Positions 8,554 to 18,382 are shown, counted from the stretch's first letter. The stretch is DNA of 33,712 nt from Pseudomonadota bacterium (GCA_023423995.1 JAFAEL010000277.1:1-33712); one strand, 5' to 3'. Numbers and translations: made by a program. Notes: generated by a model from the sequence alone, not told the origin.

Positions 8554-9207
8554 ATGAGGCGGCTGATCCGTCTCGTCGTGCTGCTCCTGCTGGCCTACCC
8601 GGCGCTGGTCCTGCTGCTGGCGCTGCTCTACCTCGCGGTGCCGCCCGTCTCGACCCTGATGCTGGGCCGCTGGCTCACCGGCGAGAGCGTCGACCGCACC
8701 TATGTCCCGCTCTCGGCGATCTCGCGGCAGCTGCCCGCGGCCGTGATCGCGTCGGAGGATGCGCGCTTCTGCCAGCATGGCGGCGTCGATTGGGGGGCGC
8801 TGCACCAGGTGATCACGGATGACGACGGCCCGAGCCGCGGCGCCTCGACCATCTCCATGCAGGTCGCCAAGAACCTCTTCCTCTGGCCGTCGCGCTCCTA
8901 TGTCCGGAAGGCGGTCGAGATCCCGCTCGCGCTCGTGCTCGACCTCGTCTGGTCCAAGCGGCGCATGATCGAGATCTATCTCAACATCGCCGAATGGGGC
9001 GAGGGGACCTTCGGGGCGGAGGCCGCCGCCCGGCGCCACTTCAACAAATCCGCCCGCGACCTGACGCGCCGGGAGGCGGCGCTCCTGGCCGCGAGCCTGC
9101 CGAACCCGCTCGTGCGCAATCCCGGCCGGCCCTCGGTGCGGCTTCGTGCCCTCGCGGGCCGCGTCCAGGCCAGGATGGACGGGACCCCGCTCGACTGCCT
9201 GAGCTAG
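8554..9207 (+). CDS. mtgA: monofunctional biosynthetic peptidoglycan transglycosylase
   Basis: GT51-family glycosyltransferase of 217 residues that polymerises lipid II into glycan strands at the outer face of the inner membrane. One N-terminal transmembrane anchor (residues 4-29) precedes the catalytic domain. Motif 1, ASEDARFCQHGG, carries the catalytic Glu68. Motif 2, RGASTISMQVAKNLF, spans 95-109. Motif 3, the KRRMIEIYLN segment, carries the second glutamate Glu140. There is no transpeptidase domain, which distinguishes it from class A PBPs. A strong GGAGAGG ribosome site precedes ATG. It follows kup closely and precedes rpmF. Confidence 0.95.
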   Translation: MRRLIRLVVLLLLAYPALVLLLALLYLAVPPVSTLMLGRWLTGESVDRTYVPLSAISRQLPAAVIASEDARFCQHGGVDWGALHQVITDDDGPSRGASTISMQVAKNLFLWPSRSYVRKAVEIPLALVLDLVWSKRRMIEIYLNIAEWGEGTFGAEAAARRHFNKSARDLTRREAALLAASLPNPLVRNPGRPSVRLRALAGRVQARMDGTPLDCLS

Positions 9208-9323
9208 TTGGTCAGGGAGGGGCTAGCCAGGTCGCCATCGCGACGGTATAAGCCCGGCAAACCTCGACGAGATGTTGCACGCCTCCTGCCTGCGCGGGGG
9301 CGTTTGCGTTTGGAGACAAGCAC

Positions 9324-9509
9324 GTGGCCGTTCCGAAGCGAAAGACGTCGCCGATGAAGCGCGGTATGCGCCGCTCGGCGGATGCCCTCAAGGCGCCGAC
9401 CTATGTCGAGGACAAGGATTCGGGCGAGCTGCGCCGTCCGCACCACGTCGACCTGAAGACCGGCATGTATGGCGGCCGGCAGGTTCTGAACGTCAAGTCG
9501 GACGATTGA
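9324..9509 (+). CDS. rpmF: 50S ribosomal protein bL32
   Basis: Ribosomal protein L32, 61 residues, starting at GTG. Its N-terminus [17 protein letters not shown] is the family hallmark and [18 protein letters not shown] is the alphaproteobacterial C-terminal signature. No zinc-binding Cys pairs are present, so this is the Cys-free form. GGAGA at 9312-9316 supports the GTG start. It lies 116 bp after mtgA and is followed by a terminator. A TATAAG at 9247-9252 could be its -10 element, but no matching -35 was found. Confidence 0.97.
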   Translation: MAVPKRKTSPMKRGMRRSADALKAPTYVEDKDSGELRRPHHVDLKTGMYGGRQVLNVKSDD

Positions 9510-9517
9510 TGCGTCCA

Positions 9518-9552
9518 GCGCGGCCCGATTGCGGCCGCGCGACGCGCCTTTT
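9518..9552. terminator. terminator after rpmF
   Basis: GCGCGGCC (9518-9525) pairs perfectly with GGCCGCGC (9533-9540) around a 7-nt loop. TTTT follows at 9549-9552 after a short GC-rich gap. It lies between rpmF and the convergent gene whose stop is at 9552-9554. The delayed T run makes efficiency uncertain. Confidence 0.6.
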
Positions 9553-9800
9553 CAGATGACGCGGTCGAGCCGTGCCGGCTCGGCCCCCGGAAGGCGTGAA
9601 TAGGCGGCGCTCGCGGCCTCGGGCTCGGCGTTGCGCGCCTGGCGATAGGCCGGGAGGCGGCGCTCGCAGGCGATGAGCTGGGCGAGAAAGACCGCTTCGG
9701 GCCTCTCGGCCGCGGGATTGGGACGCCTGGGCCCGACGACGGCCAGGGCCCGGTCCTGAGGGGGGGACGTGACGGGCTCGGCCTTGTGCTGGTCCGTCAT
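9552..9800 (-). CDS. small conserved hypothetical protein
   Basis: Protein of 82 residues of unknown function, cytoplasmic by composition, with no signal peptide or membrane helix. The central stretch AERPEAVFLAQLIACE, followed by basic and Ala/Glu-rich helix, resembles small proteins of Hyphomicrobiales that share a RP-x-A-x-F-x-x-QLIA core. It may have a short helical fold. The start at 9800 is chosen because GGAGAG lies upstream and the product begins cleanly; a longer in-frame extension would run into the divergent promoter region. It is convergent to rpmF and divergent to the GGDEF-EAL gene. Confidence 0.65.
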   Translation of the reverse strand: MTDQHKAEPVTSPPQDRALAVVGPRRPNPAAERPEAVFLAQLIACERRLPAYRQARNAEPEAASAAYSRLPGAEPARLDRVI

Positions 9801-9910
9801 GGGACGCTCTCCGACTGCCGCCCTCTTTAAGCAACAGATCTGCCAAGTTTTACGAGACCTTAACGGGGCAGACCGCATCGTTTCGGCACGTTTTCCACGC
9901 CGAACGAACC

Positions 9911-9928
9911 CCGATTCGTCCGATTCGT
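9911..9928. repeat. tandem 9-bp repeat upstream of GGDEF-EAL gene
   Basis: CCGATTCGT occurs twice in direct tandem (9911-9919, 9920-9928). CCGAACGAA at 9900-9908 is a near-perfect inverted partner of TTCGTTCCG at 9924-9932. The cluster sits 41 bp before the ATG at 9973 in the 172-bp divergent spacer and may be a regulator site. Nothing else recognisable is in the spacer. Confidence 0.45.
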
Positions 9929-9972
9929 TCCGGACTCGAGGACCTCGACCGGCCTGACCCCAGGACCGTGCG

Positions 9973-11652
9973 ATGCCGGGCTTCTCCCCGCAGAGAGACA
10001 ATGGCCCGCCGGATCCGCGGGGGATCCTGACCTCCATCGGGGTCGCCATCTATGACTGGGACATCCGCGGCGACCGGCTTTCCTGGGCTCCGAACGCCGC
10101 CGAGGTGATCGGCCTGAAGGATCTCGCCGCTCTGGGGAGCGGCCGGGCTTACGCCAATGTCCTCGAGCCGGGATCCGGCACCACCCGAAGCGACGCGATC
10201 CTGGGCAGCCAGGCGCGCGACGAAGGCTCCGGCGTCCCCTACTCCACCCGCTATGCCATCCGGCCGACGCCGGACCGCCTGATCCTCGTGGAGGATACCG
10301 GCCGCTGGTATGCGGGCGCCGACGGGCAGCCCGCGATCGCCCACGGGATGCTGCGGATCTCGCCCGGAGACGCCGCGGGGCAGACGCATGAGGGGCCGGG
10401 CCAGCGCGAGCGAACCGCCTTCCTGCGCCAGATCGCGAACGAGGTCGCGGAGGCTGGCCGGTCCAAGCGGCCCCTGACCCTGTTCGCCATCGCGATCGAG
10501 AACCTGCAGAGCCTCAACGACGAGCTCGGTTTCGACGGAGCCGACCGGGTCGTCGGGGAGGTCCTGTCGCGCATGCGGGTCGTCATGCGCCGCCGCGACG
10601 GCTTCACCCGCTATTCCGGCAACCGCTTCGCCCTCGCTCTGCGCGCGTGCCCGCCGGAGCAGGCCGGAATCGCCGCGGAGAGGCTGTCGCAGGCGGTGGC
10701 CTCGATCCCGATCGAGACCGGGAGCGGGACCGTGACGGTCAGGCTCCTGATCGGGGCTGCGACCGCGCCGGACCACGCGCTCGATCCGGCAGGGCTGCTG
10801 CGCCGCGCCGAGCAGAGCCTCGCCGTCGCCAAGCGCCGCAACGGCGCGGGCTTCGTCCATTACGATCCCGAGATCTTCCGCGCGACCGAGCGCCCGGTCG
10901 GCAGCCAGGGGGCGGTCGACGTGATCGGCCTCCTCAACGCCCGCCGCATCGTCTTCGCACGGCAGCCCGTCGTGGAGGCCGCCAGCCGCAAGATCGCCTT
11001 CAGCGAGGCGCTGCTGCGCGTGTCCGGGGAGGGTGGCCGGATCGTCTCGGCGGCCGACGTGGTGCCGGCCGTGGAGCGGAGCGGCCTCGTGCCGCTCGTC
11101 GACATGCGCATCCTCGAACTCGCGACGGAGCAGCTGGCGCTGCACCCCGAGGAGCGCCTCTCGATCAATGTCTCGCCCCTGACGCTGGAGAGCCCCGACT
11201 GGCTCGCGACGCTGGCGGCCCATCTCGGCCGGCGGTCGGACATCGCGTCGCGCCTCATCGTGGAGGTGACGGAGACGCTCGCGATCCGCGATCCCGAGAT
11301 GGCGCGGCGGAAGCTCGACGCCATGAAGGCGCTGGGCGTCTCGATCGCGATCGACGATTTCGGCGCGGGCCACACGTCCTTCCGGCACCTGCGCAACTTC
11401 CCGGTCGACATCGTGAAGCTCGACGGGGCGTTCATCCAGAATCTCGCCCGGTCCACCAACGACCGCTTCTTCGTCCAGACCCTGATCGATCTCGCCCATC
11501 ATCTCGGGCTCTCGACGGTCGCCGAATGGGTCGAGGACGAGGAGACGGCCCAGCTCCTGACCCGCTGGGGCGTCGACTTCCTCCAGGGCGATTGCTGCGG
11601 CGCGCCGCGCCTCCTCGAGGAACCGCTCCACAAGACTGCCAAGGTGGCCTGA
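9973..11652 (+). CDS. PAS-degenerate GGDEF-EAL c-di-GMP protein
   Basis: Protein of 559 residues with three regions: a PAS-like sensor (about 18-130), a degenerate GGDEF domain (about 165-300) and an EAL domain (about 315-550). The GGDEF signature is replaced by YSGNRF (214-219), so cyclase activity is not expected; the domain may bind GTP or act structurally. The EAL domain keeps most catalytic residues: Glu345 in EALLR, Asn399, Glu431, Asp461-Asp462 in DDFGAG, Lys482, Glu521 and Gln538. It is therefore a likely c-di-GMP phosphodiesterase. No membrane segment is visible, so it is probably cytosolic. Loop changes (AEWVE, QGD) could lower activity. Confidence 0.88.
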   Translation: MPGFSPQRDNGPPDPRGILTSIGVAIYDWDIRGDRLSWAPNAAEVIGLKDLAALGSGRAYANVLEPGSGTTRSDAILGSQARDEGSGVPYSTRYAIRPTPDRLILVEDTGRWYAGADGQPAIAHGMLRISPGDAAGQTHEGPGQRERTAFLRQIANEVAEAGRSKRPLTLFAIAIENLQSLNDELGFDGADRVVGEVLSRMRVVMRRRDGFTRYSGNRFALALRACPPEQAGIAAERLSQAVASIPIETGSGTVTVRLLIGAATAPDHALDPAGLLRRAEQSLAVAKRRNGAGFVHYDPEIFRATERPVGSQGAVDVIGLLNARRIVFARQPVVEAASRKIAFSEALLRVSGEGGRIVSAADVVPAVERSGLVPLVDMRILELATEQLALHPEERLSINVSPLTLESPDWLATLAAHLGRRSDIASRLIVEVTETLAIRDPEMARRKLDAMKALGVSIAIDDFGAGHTSFRHLRNFPVDIVKLDGAFIQNLARSTNDRFFVQTLIDLAHHLGLSTVAEWVEDEETAQLLTRWGVDFLQGDCCGAPRLLEEPLHKTAKVA

Positions 11653-11769
11653 TCCTGCCGGCTAATCAAAGCGGACCGGGGAAGTCGTCTCGGCGATACT
11701 TGCCAACGGGACACGAATTCAGATTTTTCTGTCGGTGGTTACCGAATTCTTAAGTCGAGAGCGCGGCGG

Positions 11770-11784
11770 TTAACCTTCCGTTAA
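11770..11784 (+). promoter_or_regulatory. CtrA-type box (TTAA-N7-TTAA)
   Basis: TTAACCTTCCGTTAA matches the full CtrA consensus TTAA-N7-TTAA exactly, including the C after the first half-site. It lies 46 bp upstream of the start codon of the coiled-coil gene, where CtrA boxes commonly overlap the -35 region. CtrA is the alphaproteobacterial cell-cycle response regulator. In such GC-rich DNA the match is unlikely to be background, but binding is inferred. Confidence 0.6.
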
Positions 11785-11830
11785 CTACGATCCGGTGTGG
11801 TCGGGCTTAATTCGCCCGAAAGGAATCGCC

Positions 11831-12331
11831 ATGCGCTCCGAATCGACCGCTCGCCAGGAAAGACAGGACGAGCTCGGGGATCTCGCCCGACAGATCGCCT
11901 CGCAGCTGAAGAACGATCCGAGCGGGCCCGAGAACATCCTGAGGCCGAACTTCCATCGCACGCCGGTGCCGCGGCCCGACCAGGTGGCCGCCATCAACGC
12001 CATCATGAAGGCGAGCGAGTCGATGATCGCCCGGCGCGAGCAGGTGCAGATCGCCGAGCGCCGGGCGCAGGATGCCGAGGACAAGGTCGAGGCCCTGAAG
12101 CGCCACCTCATCGACACGGAGGATCGTCTCTCCGCCGCGCTCGACCAGCTCGACCGCGAGCGCCGCCGCAACGAGGAGCTCGAGCGCCGCTCGGCCGAGA
12201 TGCTCGACCGCACGCAGGCCATGCTGAGCGACGCCAGCGAGCGGCTCACGGCTTCCGAGAAGCGGGCATCCCTCGCCGAGGAATACCTCGTCACGCTCCA
12301 GACGATGATCCGGGAACGCCTGGAGGCGTGA
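11831..12331 (+). CDS. coiled-coil protein of unknown function
   Basis: Hydrophilic protein of 166 residues. The N-terminal 50 residues contain the segment NDPSGPENILRPNFHRTPVPRPDQ. From about residue 55 to the end the sequence is almost continuous Arg/Glu/Ala/Leu heptads, a long coiled coil, with no signal peptide or transmembrane helix. AAAGGA just before the ATG at 11831 decides the start over an in-frame ATG 12 codons upstream. A consensus CtrA box precedes it, so cell-cycle or polar expression is possible. No domain was recognised. A structural or scaffold role is inferred only from the coiled coil. Confidence 0.75.
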   Translation: MRSESTARQERQDELGDLARQIASQLKNDPSGPENILRPNFHRTPVPRPDQVAAINAIMKASESMIARREQVQIAERRAQDAEDKVEALKRHLIDTEDRLSAALDQLDRERRRNEELERRSAEMLDRTQAMLSDASERLTASEKRASLAEEYLVTLQTMIRERLEA

Positions 12332-12361
12332 TGCCGCAGACGGCGCCGGGAGCGGCCGGGC

Positions 12362-12667
12362 CTAGTGCTGCGGCTTCGCGGCTTCGAAGGCCGCGAGCTG
12401 CTCCGGGCGGGCCTCCGTCTGGTAGCGCGCCTTCCAATCCTCGTAGGGCATGCCGTAGACGGCAAGGCGCATATCCTCCTTCGAGAGGCCGAGGCCGCGC
12501 TCGTCGGCTGCGTCCTTCAGCCAGTTCGACAGGCAGTTGCGGCAGAACCCCGCGAGGTTCATGAGGTCGAGGTTCTGCACGTCCGTGCGGTTCCTCAGAT
12601 GCGAGACGAGCCGGCGGAAGGCGGCCGCCTCGAGTTCGGTGCGTGTCGTGTCGTCGAGTTCGGTCAT
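12362..12667 (-). CDS. DUF1244 family protein
   Basis: Protein of 101 residues recognised as DUF1244, a small conserved alphaproteobacterial family of unknown function. The hallmark GFCRNCLSNWL places a CxxC at Cys42/Cys45, a possible metal or redox site. The preceding helix (LEAAAFRRLVSHLRNRTDVQN) and the YGMPYEDWKARYQTEA segment are also typical. No signal or membrane segment is present, so it is cytosolic. It is convergent with the coiled-coil gene (30-bp gap) and divergent from the DUF1036 gene. Confidence 0.85.
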   Translation of the reverse strand: MTELDDTTRTELEAAAFRRLVSHLRNRTDVQNLDLMNLAGFCRNCLSNWLKDAADERGLGLSKEDMRLAVYGMPYEDWKARYQTEARPEQLAAFEAAKPQH

Positions 12668-12785
12668 GTTCGGTTCCAACCCCGTTGCGGCCGGCCGGAC
12701 GCTGTCCGTCGCCGAAGCGCCACGGGATCGCCCCATTCGGCCGCTCAGCATCGGATCTCGTCCCGTCGCTCTCTCCTCCCCAGAT

Positions 12786-13262
12786 ATGCCACCACCCCGC
12801 CGCTTCCGCATCCCGCTCGCCCTGCTTTCGGCCGCCGCGGTCGTTTGCGCCGCGGCCGCCGGGGCGAGCCCCGCCCGCGCGGATCTCCGCCTGTGCAACA
12901 TCACCGACAGCCGGGTGGGCGTCTCGCTCGGCTATCGCGATGCCGGGGGCTGGGTGACGGAAGGCTGGTGGAACCTGGCGGCCCGCGGCTGCGAGACCCT
13001 GCTCCGGGGCGACCTCGCGGCGCGCTACTACTACATCTACGCGGTCGACTACGATCGCGGCGGCGACTGGAGCGGCCGCTCGCTGATGTGCACGCGCGAT
13101 CGCGAGTTCACGATCCGCGGCGTGGAGGATTGCCTGGCCCGCGGCTTCGACCGGTCGGGCTTCTTCGAGATCGATACCGGGGAACAGCGGAGCTGGACGG
13201 TGCAGCTGACCGACCCCGGGAGGGCCGCGCCGGCTGCCCCGACCGCCACCACGCCCCGCTGA
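12786..13262 (+). CDS. DUF1036 secreted protein
   Basis: Exported protein of 158 residues. Residues 1-33 are an N-terminal signal peptide with cleavage predicted after ARA. The mature part begins DLRLCN and matches DUF1036, a family of small periplasmic proteins of unknown function, with conserved Cys residues (DLRLCN, RGCET, LMCTRD, EDCLA) that could form two disulfides. Aromatic-rich ARYYYIYAVDY is characteristic. The start at 12786 is chosen because it gives a clean signal peptide. No clear ribosome site precedes it, and the open frame continues upstream without domain content. The C-terminal 20 residues are Pro/Ala/Thr-rich. Confidence 0.8.
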   Translation: MPPPRRFRIPLALLSAAAVVCAAAAGASPARADLRLCNITDSRVGVSLGYRDAGGWVTEGWWNLAARGCETLLRGDLAARYYYIYAVDYDRGGDWSGRSLMCTRDREFTIRGVEDCLARGFDRSGFFEIDTGEQRSWTVQLTDPGRAAPAAPTATTPR

Positions 13263-13332
13263 CTTCGCGCGGCCCGGACGCAACCGTGGCCATTCGGAGG
13301 CGTTAGTCCCCCGTCAGCAGGGGAGATATGCG

Positions 13333-13662
13333 ATGGCGCGCCTTTCCGTTGTCGTCCTAGCCGTCGCTGGATCCTGGGCGGCGTTTCCGGCCGCCTCTCA
13401 GGGCACCGCCGCCACGCCGGGCACGGCTCCCAGCATGGCCGCTCCCGGCATGGCCACGCCGGGGCCGGTTCCGGGCGCAGCCCCGGGCGGCTCGGTCGGG
13501 TCCACGGTCGGCGGCGCTCCGGCGGCGCGGGCAGCCTCGACCAGCTCGGTCGGACGCACCAAGCCGCCGGGCGCGGCCGCGGACGGCACCCGTCCCGACC
13601 TCGAGGTGAAGAGCCGGCAGATCGACCGGCGGATCAGGACGGGAATCTGCTCCGGCTGCTAG
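13333..13662 (+). CDS. small secreted Pro/Ala-rich protein with C-terminal CxxC
   Basis: Protein of 109 residues with a signal peptide (about 1-22) and a mature part of low complexity, rich in Pro, Gly, Ala and Thr (PGMATPG-like repeats, residues 30-65). The end is quite different and probably functional: a charged helix TRPDLEVKSRQIDRRIRTG followed by ICSGC, with Cys106 and Cys109 as the last residues. GGGGAG at 13320-13325 supports the ATG at 13333. It is convergent with the M20 hydrolase. Function is unknown; a periplasmic thiol or metal site is possible. Confidence 0.7.
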   Translation: MARLSVVVLAVAGSWAAFPAASQGTAATPGTAPSMAAPGMATPGPVPGAAPGGSVGSTVGGAPAARAASTSSVGRTKPPGAAADGTRPDLEVKSRQIDRRIRTGICSGC

Positions 13663-13680
13663 CGCAGGCGCGCCGCCCGT

Positions 13681-14883
13681 TCAGGCGTTGAGCGCCCGCT
13701 CGACGGCGTCGCAATAGACCTGCGCGCCGAGCACCAGGTCCTCGTCCGAGGTATTCTCCGTCCAATGGTGGCTGATGCCCCCGATGGACGGCACGAACAT
13801 CATGGCGGCGGGCATCACCCGCGCCAGATACTGGGCATCGTGACCGGCGCCGCTCGGCAGGCGGATCACCTGCCCCGGCGCATGCGCCTCGCCGGCGGCT
13901 TCGAGCGCGGCCTGGAGGCCGTCATCCATCAGGGCGGGCCGGCTCTGGCCCATCACCTCGATCTCCATCGGGCAGCGCCCGGTCCGATTCGCCTCGTCCA
14001 CCAGGCGCCGCAGCTCGGCATCGAGCCGGTCGAGCACGTCCTGGTCGGCGTCACGGAACTGGAACAGCGCCTCGGCGTGCCCCGGGATGATGGAGGGGGC
14101 GCCGGGATCGAGCGCGATCCGGCCCGTGGTCCACACCGTGCGCGGGCCGCAGATCTCGGGGAAGATGCGGTCGATCTCCGCGAGGAGACGCACCAGCGCG
14201 AGGCCCGCATCGCGGCGCCGTGCCATGGAGGTGGTGCCGGCGTGGTTCTGCTCGCCGGTCGCCGTGATGCGGTACTGCCAGATCGCCACGATGGCCGTGA
14301 CGACGCCGATCTTGAGGCCGGAGGAGATCAGGGTGTCCCCCTGCTCGATATGCGCCTCGACGAAGCCCTTGTAGCGGCCGGGCTCCACCTGCCGGCGCGG
14401 CACGCCCGAGAGGCCAGCCCTCTCCAGGGCCTGCCGGAGAGGGGTGCCGTCGTACTTGTTGGCCAGGCGGTCGATCTCGGCCTCGTCGAGCAGGCCCGTG
14501 AAGGACCGCGAGCCGATGAAGGAGCCGAAATGGCCCTCCTCGTCACACCAGCCGGCCACCTCGACGCCGCGTCCGACGGTCCGCGCGGCCTCGAGCCCGT
14601 AGATCATCCCGAGCGCGCCATCGAGCCAGCCCGCATGGTTCTGGCTCTCGATATGCGAGCCGGTCAGGATCTTCGGCCCGGGCGCATCGGAGGTACCGAA
14701 GACGTTGCCGATGCCGTCGATCTCGCCGTTCAGGCCGGCCTCTTCCAGCTTGCGGACGAACCAGCGGCGCGCGGCGATGTCGTCGTCCGAGAAGGTCGGG
14801 CGGTGCACGCCTGTCTTGTACGCCCCGAACGTCGCAAGCTCCCGCAGGTCCCTGAGCACGCGCTCGCCGTCGATCCTGGCCAT
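13681..14883 (-). CDS. Zn-dependent M20-family amidohydrolase (N-carbamoyl/allantoate type)
   Basis: Hydrolase of 400 residues of the M20 peptidase clan group containing N-carbamoyl-L-amino-acid hydrolase, beta-ureidopropionase and allantoate amidohydrolase. Metal ligands are visible: His77, Asp88 in WLDGALG, Glu115/Glu116 in DEEGHFG, His178 in EAHIEQG and His372 in GISHHWTE. The dimerisation/substrate His214 is in NHAGTTSM. The usual GSHLDT is GSHIES here, a conservative variant. It removes a carbamoyl or ureido group, releasing ammonia and CO2; the exact substrate (pyrimidine, purine or hydantoin-derived) is not decidable. It is cytosolic and divergent from acs. Confidence 0.88.
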   Translation of the reverse strand: MARIDGERVLRDLRELATFGAYKTGVHRPTFSDDDIAARRWFVRKLEEAGLNGEIDGIGNVFGTSDAPGPKILTGSHIESQNHAGWLDGALGMIYGLEAARTVGRGVEVAGWCDEEGHFGSFIGSRSFTGLLDEAEIDRLANKYDGTPLRQALERAGLSGVPRRQVEPGRYKGFVEAHIEQGDTLISSGLKIGVVTAIVAIWQYRITATGEQNHAGTTSMARRRDAGLALVRLLAEIDRIFPEICGPRTVWTTGRIALDPGAPSIIPGHAEALFQFRDADQDVLDRLDAELRRLVDEANRTGRCPMEIEVMGQSRPALMDDGLQAALEAAGEAHAPGQVIRLPSGAGHDAQYLARVMPAAMMFVPSIGGISHHWTENTSDEDLVLGAQVYCDAVERALNA

Positions 14884-14958
14884 CTTCGCCCCTTCCTGGT
14901 CGGGCGATCCTTAGCGCGGAACGATCCTGGCGGCGACCAAAGTCCGAGCGAACATTTC

Positions 14959-14988
14959 TTGCGAGGCCGAGGCGCGAGCCCGTATGGT
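14959..14988 (+). promoter_or_regulatory. candidate acs promoter
   Basis: TTGCGA (14959-14964), an 18-bp spacer and TATGGT (14983-14988) lie in the 158-bp spacer before acs. The predicted leader is about 47 nt, containing GAGGA at 15031-15035. Confidence 0.4.
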
Positions 14989-15041
14989 CCGCCTCAAACG
15001 GGGGCCGGGAGCGGCCGGAACCTGACCTGCGAGGACGCGCC

Positions 15042-17033
<1,992 letters not shown>

Positions 17034-17047
17034 GCGCCTGTCCGGCC

Positions 17048-17071
17048 GAGCCGGGCGGTCCCGCCCGGCTC
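17048..17071 (+). terminator. hairpin after acs
   Basis: GAGCCGGGCG (17048-17057) pairs perfectly with CGCCCGGCTC (17062-17071) around a GTCC loop. No T run follows, so termination here may need Rho. The remaining spacer to 17221 shows no gene or clear promoter. Confidence 0.5.
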
Positions 17072-17221
17072 CCTCCGCCTGGATCCCGCCTTCCCCGGCA
17101 AGACAATCCCGCCGCTCCGGCCGGCGCGATGGCACCGGACGTGCTTGGGGCCGTGTGAGGCAGGTCACATCGCGGGCCGTGCCCGACATGCATCTTCGCG
17201 AGGAGCGAGAGGAGGGATGTC

Positions 17222-17527
17222 ATGGACCTGAGACGGTGCTTCACCGACCATCCGGCTTCCGTCGGGGAGACCTACGGCCAGCATATGCAGGTGGCCCTCT
17301 CCTTCGCGTTGCCGCTGACGCGCGCTGCGGCGGCCGCCTATGTCCACGCCTTCCTGCCCTTCCTGTTCACCACGACGGCGAGCGGGATCGTGAAAGGGCT
17401 CTACGATCGCATGACCCGCCGCTGCGCCACCTGCGCGGCCGGGCCGTCCCACCGGCCGGATCTGTTCCGCGGGGCCACGCCGGCCGGCCCGCGCGAGCGC
17501 ATGCTGGCCTGGGACCCGGTGATCTGA
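17222..17527 (+). CDS. DUF6356 family membrane-associated protein
   Basis: Protein of 101 residues resembling DUF6356, whose members start with F-x-x-HPASVGE-x-Y-x-x-HM. Here it reads FTDHPASVGETYGQHMQVAL, followed by a hydrophobic segment (about 25-52) ending in LPFLFTTTASG, and a DRM motif. One transmembrane or amphipathic helix is likely. Two Cys (CATC) lie after it. GAGGAGGG just upstream supports the ATG at 17222. It is a single gene between acs and the L,D-transpeptidase, with its own terminator downstream. Function is unknown. Confidence 0.75.
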   Translation: MDLRRCFTDHPASVGETYGQHMQVALSFALPLTRAAAAAYVHAFLPFLFTTTASGIVKGLYDRMTRRCATCAAGPSHRPDLFRGATPAGPRERMLAWDPVI

Positions 17528-17533
17528 CCGCAC

Positions 17534-17550
17534 GGGTTAAGCCTTAACCC
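17534..17550. repeat. 17-bp perfect palindrome
   Basis: GGGTTAAG (17534-17541), a central C and CTTAACCC (17543-17550) form an exact palindrome just after the DUF6356 stop. It could be a protein-binding site or a weak hairpin upstream of the true terminator. The two TTAA are only 4 bp apart, so it is not a CtrA box. Confidence 0.45.
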
Positions 17551-17562
17551 TCGTCCGATCGG

Positions 17563-17583
17563 ACCCGGCCTCCGCCGGGTTTT
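17563..17583 (+). terminator. intrinsic terminator after DUF6356 gene
   Basis: ACCCGGC (17563-17569) pairs with GCCGGGT (17574-17580) around CTCC, followed by TTTT at 17580-17583. The position, 36 bp after the stop, fits termination of the DUF6356 transcript. Confidence 0.75.
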
Positions 17584-17670
17584 CACCTCCCGTCAGCCAT
17601 CTTTGCCAACCGCTTCGTCAGGGTTGGCGCGCCAATCTCCACTCGAAGGTTCACACAGAAGGACCTCGGG

Positions 17671-18252
17671 ATGGACATCAAGCAGAGTGGCCGTGCCGCA
17701 GCGGCCATCACGATTTCGATCGCCCAGGCGGAGCCGTTGCGCGGAGGTCATCTGCGCCGGCTGGCGATCGCGTTCCTGATCGGCCTTGCGCTGTACCTCG
17801 CCGGACGCGGACCTGCCTTTGCGGCGTTCGACGTCCCGGCGGGCGTGCAGCCCGGGACCATCGTCATTTCCACCTCGCAGCGCCGGCTCTACCTGATGGG
17901 CTGGGACGGCCCGCAGGTCAGCTATCCGGTCGCGGTCGGGAAGCCCGGCAAGCAATGGTACGGCTGGGCCAGGATCGACGGGAAGCATGTCGAGCCGGCC
18001 TGGTCCCCGCCCGCCGAGGTGAGGCGCGACAACCCGCGCCTGCCGGACGTGATCCCGGGCGGATCGCCCCGCAACCCGATGGGCAAGCGCGCCCTGACGC
18101 TGGACCGGGACGAAATCGCCATCCACGGGACGAACCGGCCGGGCTCGATCGGCACCTTCGCGTCCTATGGCTGCATCCGGATGCACAACCGCGACATCGT
18201 CGACCTCTACGAGCGGGTCCGCGTCGGAACGCCCGTCCTGGTCACGCGCTGA
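17671..18252 (+). CDS. L,D-transpeptidase (YkuD domain)
   Basis: Peptidoglycan-modifying L,D-transpeptidase of 193 residues, making 3-3 cross-links or attaching proteins to the wall in the periplasm. Residues 28-51 form a signal-anchor or long signal peptide ending in AFA. The YkuD domain starts at about residue 62 (GTIVISTSQRRLYL). The catalytic signature contains His152 in IHGTN and Cys168 in SYGCIRM, with Arg170. AAGGA at correct spacing supports ATG 17671. There is no LysM or PG-binding domain. The family includes several paralogues per genome, so a specific name is not given. Confidence 0.93.
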   Translation: MDIKQSGRAAAAITISIAQAEPLRGGHLRRLAIAFLIGLALYLAGRGPAFAAFDVPAGVQPGTIVISTSQRRLYLMGWDGPQVSYPVAVGKPGKQWYGWARIDGKHVEPAWSPPAEVRRDNPRLPDVIPGGSPRNPMGKRALTLDRDEIAIHGTNRPGSIGTFASYGCIRMHNRDIVDLYERVRVGTPVLVTR

Positions 18253-18334
18253 CCGTTCTTGCCGCTGGTAGCGGACCCTTCCGGCAATCTCCGATCCGGC
18301 TGGGATGCCATCGGCGCGCAAGTCGGTCCAAGAT

Positions 18335-18364
18335 TTGGTACGCGGCCGTGTTATCGGGTACGAT
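18335..18364 (+). promoter_or_regulatory. candidate promoter of orphan antitoxin-like gene
   Basis: TTGGTA (18335-18340), an 18-bp spacer and TACGAT (18359-18364). The predicted start near 18371 leaves a 12-nt leader containing AGAGG before the ATG at 18383. It excludes the upstream in-frame ATG at 18305. Confidence 0.45.
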
Positions 18365-18382
18365 GGGGGTAGAGGTGTTGTC

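Noticed and set aside
11714..11750. Two GAATTC sites close together upstream of the coiled-coil gene
   Set aside because: Short palindromes with no wider similarity around them; probably chance.
17537..17548. Second CtrA box in the DUF6356 3' region
   Set aside because: The two TTAA are only 4 bp apart, not 7, and the site is behind a gene rather than before one.
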